Shown in pieces: positions 22,817-31,926 of a stretch of DNA of 64,000 nucleotides. The notes beneath the pieces were generated by a model. It searched no databases, was not told the DNA's origin, and saw only the letters and a list, made by a program, of their open reading frames with translations. Source of the DNA: Buxus sempervirens (Eukaryota > Streptophyta > Magnoliopsida > Buxales > Buxaceae); NCBI GenBank assembly GCA_947561395.2, contig OX387187.1, positions 36,809,829-36,873,828 on the forward strand, written 5' to 3'. Every line of letters starts with the position of its first letter. Position 1 is the stretch's first letter. The translations under genes were made by a program, and so were the position numbers.

Positions 22817-24537
22817 TAACATCACCAACTGGCGATAAACACGAACATGCATTTCAGCTCGAAGAACTGTCTACAAATAATCAGGCAGAATTTGAAGCCA
22901 CGATTATAGGGCTGGAAATTTTATGGGAAATGGGTGCTCGAGCAGTCAATATTGTTGGGGATTCCCAACTCGTCTTGAAGCAGATGGAAGGCATATATAA
23001 CTGCAATAGCGAGTCATTAGTACTCTTATTACGAAGAGCAAGGTTCTTGGCCCAACAGTTCAATAGAATCGAATTTGAACATCGGCCGAGGAAGGATAAT
23101 TACCAAGCCAATGAATTGGCCCAGTTAGCATCCGGACTCAGGCTGCGTGATTCAATCAGAACAGTGACCGTACAATCTCTCCCAAATTCCGAGAAGAGAC
23201 CATTTTTGGTAGATTCACTGGCATGTTGTAATCAGACAATACGACAGGATTGGAGAGGTGAGATCTGGGGATATCTCAAAGATCCTACTGTGAAGACTAG
23301 CAGATCAACCAAAAGGAAAGCCGCCAACTATTTCATTTTGGGGGGTGAATTATACAAAAAGAGTATTGACGACATCCCACTTAGATGTGTCAACCATACA
23401 AAGGCTATGTTAGTAATGGCCGAAGTACATGAAGGGGTCTGTGGCGCACACCAGGCTGGGATCAAGATGCGATGGTTATTCCGTCGGCATGGTTATTACT
23501 GGCCTTCAATATTGAAAGATTGCCAAACATTCGCCACAGGATGCCAAGAGTGTCAGAAACATGGACCCGTTCAAAGGGTACCAGCATTTGAATTACAGAC
23601 AATAGTCAAGCCATGGCCCTTCAGAGGATGGGCAATGGATTTAATCGGAAAGGTATATCCTCCTTCAACTGGGCTACATAATTTCATCATAGTAGCTACT
23701 GATTACTTCACCAAATGGGTGGAAGCCAAACCTTTGAAAAAGGTGGAACAATCGGATGTGATTGAGTTTATCAGGGATCAGATAATTCACAGATACGGTA
23801 TCCCAGAAACCATCACGACCGATTCAGGCACCGTTTTTGTGGGACAAGAAATGGTTGAATTTGCCAAAACATATGGCATCAGAATGATCCAATCGACACC
23901 ATATTATGCACAAGCAAATGGGCAGGCGGAAGCCACCAACAAAGTGTTGAAAAATATTCTGAGGAAGATGATTGAAGATAAGCCAAGAAGTTGGCACAAA
24001 CTTCTATCTGAAGCTTTATGGGCATATCGAATGTCTTACAAGACGTCTATTGGAACTACCCCTTTTGCCTTAACCTTCGGTCATGAGGCAGTTATTCCAG
24101 TAGAAATCACGGTCAAATCTTTGAGGGTGGCTATTCAAAATAATTTTACTCCCAAGGAGTACACAGAAGCAATGTTAATCGAGTTAGAAGACTTGGGAGA
24201 GATGAGGAGGCTAGCCCTAGACCGACAAAAGGTGCTTAAACAAACGATTGCGAGATCGTATAACCGCCGAGTAAAGCATAAGTCATTTGCCCAAGGAGAC
24301 CTAGTGTGGAAAACACTTCTACCAATAGGGAAGAAAGACTCATTATACGGAAAGTGGTCACCTACATGGGAAGGACCACTGCAAATCAGCAAAGTATTGC
24401 CCGGGGGGGCATATCATATAGAGTCATTAGATGGCCAAGAAAAGAAGATTATCAACGGCCAGTTTTTGAAACGGTATTTTCCCACTCTATGGGAAAGCCG
24501 CGAAATTGATAACCAACTTGAGGAAAATCAGGAATAA
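22762..24537 (+). CDS. Second (archaeal-type) RNase H and integrase
   Basis: The frame opens after a TGA at 22759. The second RNase H starts at about 22768 with FDGSKT, a catalytic Asp, followed by an Asn-Gln-Ala-Glu block, GDSQLVLKQ and the HRPRKDNYQANELA end, so it looks catalytically complete. Integrase follows: a zinc-binding region (HEGVCGAHQAG and CQECQKHG), then a core with WAMDLIG, ATDYFTKWVEA, TTDSGTVF and a catalytic Glu in NGQAEATNKVLK, and a C-terminal GPY/F-like segment (SPTWEGPLQISKV). The intact second RNase H beside a degenerate first one is the known Tat-lineage pattern. One frame change separates it from RT at about 22759-22774. Confidence 0.85.
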   Translation, partial: TLEFDGSKTEFVSGIGVVITSPTGDKHEHAFQLEELSTNNQAEFEATIIGLEILWEMGARAVNIVGDSQLVLKQMEGIYNCNSESLVLLLRRARFLAQQFNRIEFEHRPRKDNYQANELAQLASGLRLRDSIRTVTVQSLPNSEKRPFLVDSLACCNQTIRQDWRGEIWGYLKDPTVKTSRSTKRKAANYFILGGELYKKSIDDIPLRCVNHTKAMLVMAEVHEGVCGAHQAGIKMRWLFRRHGYYWPSILKDCQTFATGCQECQKHGPVQRVPAFELQTIVKPWPFRGWAMDLIGKVYPPSTGLHNFIIVATDYFTKWVEAKPLKKVEQSDVIEFIRDQIIHRYGIPETITTDSGTVFVGQEMVEFAKTYGIRMIQSTPYYAQANGQAEATNKVLKNILRKMIEDKPRSWHKLLSEALWAYRMSYKTSIGTTPFALTFGHEAVIPVEITVKSLRVAIQNNFTPKEYTEAMLIELEDLGEMRRLALDRQKVLKQTIARSYNRRVKHKSFAQGDLVWKTLLPIGKKDSLYGKWSPTWEGPLQISKVLPGGAYHIESLDGQEKKIINGQFLKRYFPTLWESREIDNQLEENQE

Positions 24538-24564
24538 AATAAATATCTACTGCTCGGTACCTGC

Positions 24565-24584
24565 AATGCCAAATAAATGGCATT
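24565..24584. terminator. AATGCCA/TGGCATT hairpin, copy 1
   Basis: A perfect 7-bp stem with a 6-nt loop, 28 bp after the integrase stop. The same stem with another loop recurs at 25314-25333. A role in ending convergent transcripts is inference. Confidence 0.4.
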
Positions 24585-25313
24585 GTCAAATCGAAACGCC
24601 AATAGTGCACGATATGGATTAGACCAAAATAAAAGATCTCCTCGAGATCTTCTCAAATCCATTGATCTTCTTCTGAACGTTCGGTCTATAAATACTAAGG
24701 GTGAGGTTCGCCATTCTTTTAAGGAATGGAAGCAGAGCGGTATGAAGGAAAAGGAATGGCGAGCGATCAATAGCCGACTACAGACTAAGGAAATGATCGA
24801 AGAAGAAGAAATCAACAAAGCCGATTACTTCATAGGAATGGGCGGGATTGGAAAAGGCGGCTCCATTCTCGCTGACCCCATCACGGCTGGTCTTCGACCA
24901 CCGGGTTCTGTGCAGAGACAAGAGTTCTCTCCTCCGACCAACATTTTCGCCGGTCCGAGTAGTCGCCATTCCCCCCCTCTTTCCTTTTGTCCCTTTGATT
25001 AAATTAGCCCTCGCTCACGCCATCCATGATTGGTGTGCGGAGTAATTTCAGGGACATACCGGTCCCGGCTGTATTATCAGGCCCCGGCCGAAAACATCTG
25101 GCCTTAGTTATGTGAAAGAGCCGGAGAGCTCGGCTTTGATTGTATGAAAGATCAATGTTGAAATATATAAATTTTGTTTGTTCTTATTTCAAGGTTTAGT
25201 CTTTCTATAACGAGCAGTTGATATGAAATAAAACGAGTATGTTACGCATCCAAAAACATGCAAAAAACTACCGTTTAAATAAAAAGCCGAGAAATCGGCT
25301 GAATGAAGTTTAA

Positions 25314-25333
25314 AATGCCAACCATATGGCATT
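25314..25333. terminator. AATGCCA/TGGCATT hairpin, copy 2
   Basis: The same 7-bp stem as 24565-24584 with a different 6-nt loop (accata), 60 bp beyond the stop of the first antisense gene. Confidence 0.4.
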
Positions 25334-26355
25334 ATCATAAAAAAAAATGAATACCGAACAAACGGTATAATTGTTTAAAAAGATCTTACCCCTCAAAACC
25401 AAGTTTTAAATCGGGCATGATCATACTTTGCCCGCTCCAACAAGAATTGCATATCGGCCCGGCGTACCTCCATTTCTCTTTCATCTTGCATATGCTCCTC
25501 CAAGCGATGACGGCTTGACTCGACCAGCATCCACTGAGCCTTGATAGATTCTTTAAGACATTGCTCCTCAAATTGGAGTCGAGATAATTCGGTCAAATTT
25601 GCGGCCGATGGACTATCAGCGACAGAAACCTGATTGAAAAGGTTGACACCGAGAGTCCGCCGCAAAGCTTCCAGCTGACGATGGTAACCGAACACCTCAC
25701 GGATTTCTTGGCGAAAGTCGGAACATCTGATATGGATAGAACGAAGATAATCCATAGCTTCTCGGAGTCGCGGTACGGCGCTGTAGAACCCGAGCATGGA
25801 CATTAGCCGACTTTCAGTCGTAGGATCCCCATGAGGATTAGTTACTGTGGCACGACATATTAGCAATCGGAGCGCAGACAGCTCATCATCAGATAGATCT
25901 TCAGGTCGACGAAGGAAAGTTAGGAATCTGCCTACGCGCGCTAGGCGATGGGTCGGCCATGGAAGAAACAGAATTCGTTGGAAGACGAGATGAGGGACTA
26001 ACATAATGAAATGCACGGGGAGGAGTCGGCATGGGAGATGATCTACCACTGCTTCCAGAATGAGCGGGAGGCCCATGCTGAGGACGAGATAAATCAATAT
26101 CTTCTTCCTCGTCCGAAGGATCGTCATCCAAAACGATATGCTCACCCGGACGCTGAACTCGAAATCGCAAGCTGGAACGGGTGACGTAAGCACGACCATC
26201 CGATACCTCACCAACCTTCCGTTTTTTTAGTGGCGGCTGTTTGGAGGAAGGGTTGCTCCGACTGGCAGAAGCCTTGGAAGGTCGCCTCCAGCTGAAGGTG
26301 ACCGACGTCTCAGCTTTCTTTTTCTTACCCTTCACGTTGGACGATCAATGATCAT

Positions 26356-26428
26356 CTAATAGAGAAAAAGAAAGTCAGACGCGACCGAATAAAGAGAATC
26401 AATTTATAAGAACATAAAAGAAAGTTAC
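26356..26428 (-). other. Apparent intron in antisense PMD gene 1
   Basis: On the minus strand ACCCAG is followed by GTAACTTTC, and 73 bp later TTTCTCTATTAG precedes the next exon. The donor and acceptor signals read only on the minus strand. The position after the PMD is comparable to the intron at 30064-30125 of gene 2. Confidence 0.65.
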
Positions 26429-26648
26429 CTGGGTAACGGGCCTTATAATACCCACGGAGTTTGCCTATACTCGCTATATCGGCCGCATTCGGTCGTAAAA
26501 GCGCAGTATATGACTCTGCATCGAGCCGGACAAAGTCAGATTAAAGCCGAACCCACCATCTACGAAAGGAAGGTTCGGCTGAAGATTCCCGGGGAGGAGG
26601 ATAGTTGCGGAAACGATCAGAAAGATCGCGAAACCGGCTAGTTGCTAA

Positions 26649-27023
26649 CAAGGTTTACAATTTCGACGGCACGCCGCGGCGTGCCGCCGAAATTTCGGTA
26701 CAGGGACCCCCGGCGATGCGTTTCGCCGGGGGAAAATCGTTTTGGGTGCATCGGTAGCAACTCACCGAAATTTCGACGGCACGGAGCGGCGTGCCGAGCG
26801 GCACGGACCGGCACGGACGAAACAGAAAAAAAAATCAGTTTTTATACACGAATCGGACCGGCACGGACCGGCGTGCCAACGAAATTTCCACCGGCACGAA
26901 AAAAAACCCGATTTTTTCCTTTTTAATTTTCCATCGTTTCGGCGGCACGCCGGCGGCGTGCTGCCGAAATTTCGTTTTGGCCGATGGGCGGCACGCCCAC
27001 CGGCACCGAATCATAAAACCTTG
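26649..27023. mobile_element. GC-rich hAT-type MITE inside PMD gene 1
   Basis: The 8-bp duplication gttgctaa flanks it exactly (26641-26648 and 27024-27031). Its ends are caaggttta... and the inverse of ...taaaaccttg. The 375-bp body is rich in cggcacg and gcgtgccg motifs and strongly self-complementary. 8-bp duplications are typical of hAT elements. It interrupts the antisense gene, adding the last few codons and a stop at 27011. Confidence 0.9.
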
Positions 27024-28266
27024 GTTGCTAATGACAGATAACTAGGGCTCAAGACTGACCGAGAGCCACCATTGGTAGATGGAAACACCACAAGAGGAAT
27101 GCTTTGGCCATAACCAAGCTGCCGACTGACGAAATGCGGCAGATATATTTCTACTCCTTCTCTTCTGGAAGTAGCAGGAGCATCTCGGTTATGCAAGCCA
27201 AAAGGAAGCTCCCGGGCAATAAGAAAACTAGCCGTAGCACGTCGGCGAGCCTCTGGAGAAGAATTGATGGCGGCATAAAGAGGAGACCCATGAAATTGTT
27301 CTAAGGAAAAGCGATGAAATAAAGGAGGATCATTTTCTTGTATACCCACCAGGAAGAAATCAAGAACAGCCCTAAAAGACAATTGCATAGGTGTCGCGGT
27401 AAGCCAGCGACGGCCGGCATAGTAATAATCAGGGAAAGGGTTATCTACGGCTGCACAGAAAAAGCCGGGGAAGTATTCGTAAAACCAGAATTGTAAGAAC
27501 CAAAGAGGGCCACTGGCAACCCCTAATCGGCCGGAGGACAGACTATACAAACCACGATAGACCTGGCTGAGAAAGAAAGGGGCTAAAGCCAGACGGCGAC
27601 CATGGGCAAGGGCTACCGCAATGCCGGCAAACTCCTTTACCATCTGAGCAGATGGGCCACAACAGAAAAAATGGCAAAGGAGAAACAACAAGAAAGAACA
27701 ATGTTCTTGAAAGGAGGGAGGACTATCAGTATTTGAAACTCGCTCAGCACGAACGAATGTGCCAAAAGCAGAAGAAGCATGAACAGTGCTGAAAACAGAA
27801 GACAGGAAAAGAGATAAACTGGAATCTATCTCTTCCCCGAGAACGGAAAGGCCAGTGATACAGCAAACGTCTAAGAGTGTGGGAGTCATGGGACCATGAC
27901 AGAAAGAGAAGGTATTGGAACCCCGACACCAGAAAAACGAGGCCACCCCAAGTAAAATAGGGTTGAAGGGAATATAGAAGGTGGAATAGAAGATTATCTC
28001 CGCCAACCCAAGCCTAACCAGGTCTCCATATGATAAGGCCATAACCGTTCAACCTATTCGTTCCACTCAGGGGAACACTTAGGCCAGGAACGAGGAAGAG
28101 TAATCAGATTACCCCACCTCACAGGATCAGAGGCGCCGATCAAGTGGTAAGAAGAGTGCAGGACCTTTGGAGCCTCTTCCGTATCTTCATCGGTGCATGG
28201 ACCGAGAACAGGTCCATCCTCGCCATCACCAAACAGATTCAAATCGTTAGGATGTTCGTCCGCCAT

Positions 28267-28611
28267 GATCGATGAGGAGAACCAGACAAGGAAAACTTGC
28301 AGAAAGAAGGAAGACGACGTACTACAGAAAAACGTCTGCTGATGGAAAAAGATTCGTAATGATTAAACTATCGGGGAAAAAACTTTTGATAAGACCGCGG
28401 TCTTCCCGAAAAAGGGCGTTGATGGTACGATTGCCTTCCCGAAGAAATCGAAACGGCGGTTGAAGATCTTCTCGAATAAAGCGTATGAAAGTAAAGATCA
28501 TACGGGCGAATCAATTTAAAAAGATAAACTTTGTCAAAAAGGAGGCCGATGCTGACGGCTAAGACAGTTGGCAAACGGATCTCAAAAAAGGATTTGAATT
28601 CATTAAAAGCA
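28267..28611. other. Intergenic spacer between the antisense PMD genes
   Basis: A 345-bp spacer between the stop of gene 2 and the ATG of gene 1. It should hold the 5' control region of gene 1, but I see no clear TATA box on the minus strand. Confidence 0.4.
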
Positions 28612-31600
28612 TTACAGAGGAGTGTTTAAAATTGCAAAATGAATACGGTCAAAAGACTCTTGAGCAGACCGTTTTTCTTCAACCAAAGTGGACCAAAGCA
28701 GAGAAGAACCGCGAACCAACTCTATCTCCGATTTCAGCTCGTGGGAGATCTCGACACACTGACGGGTCTTCTCCTTCATGGTATCATCAACAGTGTTATT
28801 CGTACGAAGAAGTTCCTCCCGTTGATTTACAAGATCAGATCTCTTAGACTGTAACTCAGCAATCTGACGGTCGACCGCCAAAATATCATCATCGATGATA
28901 TTTATACGGTGGACCGTTTCAATATACTGATGGTGACAAATCTCGCGCTCATTCCTCAACTGTTGCAAAAGTTGATATCGGCCATCAACAGAATCGGCCA
29001 TATTACTCATTTCGTGTAGTTTGGCCGAAAGATGGTCAAAAACAACTTTATAGGAGTAAAGGAGAGTAAGTTGAGAGAACACCGATTTTATGTCAGGAGA
29101 TACAGAAGAGAGATCCCGAAGCTGAGCAGCCAACGCCATCACACGGGTAAGAGTCTCTTCGGAAATACCAACTATGACTGGAGAAAGAAGGCGGATAATC
29201 TCCGATCGGATACTCGTTGGAGATGAGGGCTCAGATGAACCATCCGATGAGAGATTGGAACAGACATCATTCAATATAGTGTCCAATCGGCCATGGCCAT
29301 CATCAGGGAGTAATCCCGCAGCAGGAGAAGGAACAAGCGATGAACTGGAACTCCCCAATTCAACAAGCTTTTGCTTCGGCCGATCAGTATTACCTTCCGC
29401 TGCTATAACAGAAGAATCTGGAGGAATATCGGCCAAGACGGAAGGGCCGGAAGGCCCAATGGAAGTGATAGACATTGCAATCTCAACTACCGGGGGGACA
29501 GCACTCTGCTCATATCCAGGAGGTAATTCGGGAGACGGACTTCTTTCCAAAGAATCCTCTCGAATGGATAAATGCTCCTGACCTTCAGGAAGTGTTAAAG
29601 GAGCTGCTGCAATGACACTACCAGGAGAATCCAATGTTTCGGCAGCACCAACGAAATTGACCGGATCAAAAACAGACGTGGGATCAACAACTGGATCCGA
29701 ATAAGATTCCATGACATTGGAAGAGAAAGCAGTTGGACCCGAGGGACCCGAAGAACTCGAAGCCTAGAAGAAGGAGATGTCAGAAGGAAAAATAAAAAAA
29801 AAAGAATGAGCAATGAAGATTCAGTACCTTCCGAGAACGTCGTCATAATGGGACATCATCAGGATCTTCCTCAAGATCTTCAAAAGGAACAATCGAGACA
29901 GGGCATTCTACCGATAAGGCCTCATCCTCGGCCAATTCCCTTGTAGGGGAAATATAAGCCTCATCCTCGGCCAATTCCCTTGTAGGGGAAATATAAGCCT
30001 CATCCTCGGCCAATTCCCTTGAAGGGGAAATATAAGCTTCCAAGGCTAGAGGCGGTACTTCACCTAGTGAAAGAGTAGATGAATTAGTATCAAGTCGATC
30101 AAGAACAAGGAAGATAAGAAGATACCTTCATGGATCGACACGGCCAAAGATTCCATTAGACCCAATCTTTCGAGGTAATAATCGGCCGAATAACGGCAGA
30201 TTGAAGTCCACAGAGAATCCCACCAAACCTCGAAATCACAACGACATTTGTGATGACGAGGAAGAAAGGGAAGTTGAAATTCAACGGCAGCAACTCTATA
30301 AGCATCTTCCATTTGGGCAGCTTCGGCTACAGTGACAGACGGCCGATCAACAGAGTTGGCATTAACAGTGAACAAACCATCCACATCAAATAAGGGGATC
30401 CTCTGTTCACATTGAAATTGCCGGCCGACACAATTTGGCAAGTATACCTCAAACCCTGGTTTCTTGTTAATCGACTTCACAGCATAATTTAAATTTCGAG
30501 CCATCAGAAAATTGGCCCAGATAAGATGCTGCTCGTCAGTTATGTCATCAACCATTGAAAGGAAACCGGGAGAATTTGCGGAGACTTCAAAAGGAGGAGT
30601 GGGGAAATGACGAAGACCCAAAAAGAAACGGAAGCAATCAGGAAAAGAGAGAACAACAGGAGTAGCGGCCAAACAAGCATAGCCACCAAACTCAGAAGGC
30701 ATATTAGAAGGAATCGGCCTCCGAGCATAAAACTGAGATGGAAAGTAGTGGTAAGCCCAAAATTGAAGAAACCACAATGGCCCCCCAGGATTTTGAAGGG
30801 TGCCATGAACAAACTCCTGAAGTGAACGGTACAAAACCGACAAAAAATAAGGAGCAAGAGCAACTTCATACTCACCCAGAATCAGCTTCACCAATGAATA
30901 GTATTCTTTGGTAACTGCTTGAGCCTTGGGACAAAATACGAAGTTACAGAAGAAATATAGGAGAAAGTAGAAGTGTTCTACTTCATCTTCATAAGTTGGA
31001 GATCGAAATTGGGCGCAGTCCTTGATATAGGACCGATAAGAGGTATGAATCAAGGTCGGTTGAGATTCGCTCTCTGACGGTGGGGGTTCGTTCTCTGAAA
31101 AAACAATCCCTTTCTGCCGAAAGGATCCCGCCTTCTTAGAAGCTTTTTTCTTCTTCGTTGGGGGTTGCTTTCTTTTCTTTTCTACCTCTTTTCCCTTGTC
31201 ACCTACAGCCAGCGGAGGTAAATGCTGGTAATCTTCAAGATTGGTCATACCGACCCGAATCTCATGACCGGTTGCAAAGAAACCAGTAATAAAGCAGACA
31301 TCCATAACAGTAGGAGTCATTGGCCCACAAGGGAAATTGAAGGTATTATTCCGAACATTCCAGAATAAACCCATGGCGCAGAGAAGGTCACGATTCAAAG
31401 GAATACAATGACAGGAAAAGTTAATCATGTCATAAATACCAGTCTTACGCCAAACAACGGCAAAGCGCTCCTTCATGCGTTTGACCCAGTTTACCCATTC
31501 AGGATAGGCGGTCGGCCAACTTCGAAAATTCTTCCGAGAAGGTAGAATGAGATTCCGTTCATCAGTGAAGAGTAGAGGACCCCTCATTTTCTCAGTCGGG

Positions 31601-31701
31601 GCCTCCAAAGGAACATTGCTGGCAGAAAGAAAAGGACCTACAGAGATCGCTCCATCAAAAACTTCGACTGTAGAAGTATAACGTATGAGATTGCCCGCCA
31701 T
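28612..31701 (-). CDS. Antisense PMD gene 2, three apparent exons
   Basis: Exon 1 runs 31701-30126 from ATG (MAGNLIRYTS) and holds the plant mobile domain: FRSWPTAYPEWVNWVKR, LFWNVRNNTFNF, GPMTPTVMDVC, then a Lys-rich insert (KKRKQPPTKKKKASKK, a likely nuclear signal), LAPYFLSVLYRSLQ, GPLWFLQFWAYHYFP, YLPNCVGRQF and a WWDSLW end. Apparent introns at 30064-30125 and 29764-29827 keep the frame. Exon 2 has three 13-residue repeats (AYISPTRELAEDE) and one in-frame TGA at about 29843. Exon 3 is Ser/Pro-rich then a long coiled coil ending at 28612. Apart from the TGA the gene looks usable. It is divergent from gene 1, so the pair is an old duplication. Possible roles include interference with host silencing; this is inference. 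Confidence 0.8.
29764..29827 (-). other. Apparent intron 2 of PMD gene 2
   Basis: On the minus strand CGGAAG is followed by GTACTGAATC, ending in a pyrimidine-rich TTCTTCTAG before GCTTCG. Removal joins the two flanking frames in phase 0. Confidence 0.6.
29921..30037. repeat. Three 39-bp tandem repeats in PMD gene 2
   Basis: Three near-identical units containing cctcatcctcggccaattcc encode AYISPTRELAEDE or AYISPSRELAEDE on the minus strand. They look like a recent in-frame expansion of an acidic segment. Confidence 0.85.
30064..30125 (-). other. Apparent intron 1 of PMD gene 2
   Basis: On the minus strand CCATGAAG is followed by GTATCTTC, ending in CTCTTTCACTAG before GTGAAG. Removal keeps the frame open into the repeat exon, whereas reading through leads to a stop at 30064. 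Confidence 0.65.
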
Positions 31702-31910
31702 TGAAGACAAAGAAGAAGAAAAGACAAATAGCCGAGAAAGAGAAGTAAAGAAAAATTTCGGCTGCAGTAAGTTATAAGCAAGATGAAGTCCAAAAAAGTC
31801 TTGTCATTAAAATCGTGGGATGTGGCGCAATCATCTCACATCAAGCAACGGATAGTTTTTGAAAAACCCAAAATACTTACTCATCACACCGGCCGATGAC
31901 GGCGTAATAA

Positions 31911-31924
31911 GTAAGTAGGGGGGC
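31911..31924 (+). other. Polypurine tract
   Basis: gtaagtagggggg directly before caa and the 3' LTR; the expected plus-strand primer of the element. Confidence 0.8.
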
Positions 31925-31926
31925 AA

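Larger units (their letters stand above)
24538..25392. other. Convergent intergenic region between pol and the antisense genes
   Basis: Lies between the integrase stop and the 3' end of the first antisense gene. It has a 141-codon plus-strand frame (24577-25002) of unknown nature, Lys/Glu-rich then Pro/Ser-rich, which I would not call a gene. Two similar small hairpins (24565-24584 and 25314-25333) bracket most of it. Confidence 0.5.
25393..28266 (-). pseudogene. Antisense PMD gene 1, broken
   Basis: Minus-strand gene with a plant mobile domain (PMD, as in MAIN/MAIL proteins). The ATG at 28266 begins an acidic N-terminus. WPKCSPEWNE is followed by a TAG (28054), then the domain continues in another frame from about 28042: FFWCRGSNTFSF, GPMTPTLLDVC, LAPFFLSQVYRGL, GPLWFLQFWFYEYFP, YLPHFVSRQLG. 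At 27023 it runs into a hAT-type MITE and ends, then resumes beyond it near 26640. An apparent intron at 26356-26428 precedes a basic exon (QPPLKKRKVGEV, a likely nuclear signal) and a coiled-coil C-terminus ending at 25393, with one more frame change near 25930-26000. It is paralogous to PMD gene 2. Host PMD proteins act in transposon silencing; its role here is unknown. Confidence 0.8.

Noticed and set aside
24577..25002. 141-codon frame after integrase as an extra element protein
   Set aside because: Composition changes abruptly, no recognised domain, and the intergenic hairpin lies at its very start. Left unannotated without comparison to sister elements.
25930..26214. N-terminal part of the 273-codon minus-strand frame
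   Set aside because: This stretch is a shadow of the overlapping basic exon (25901-26335); only the coiled-coil part downstream looks real.
26642..27045. Three overlapping plus-strand frames
   Set aside because: They are products of the GC-rich palindromic MITE, with repeated Arg/His/Gly strings.
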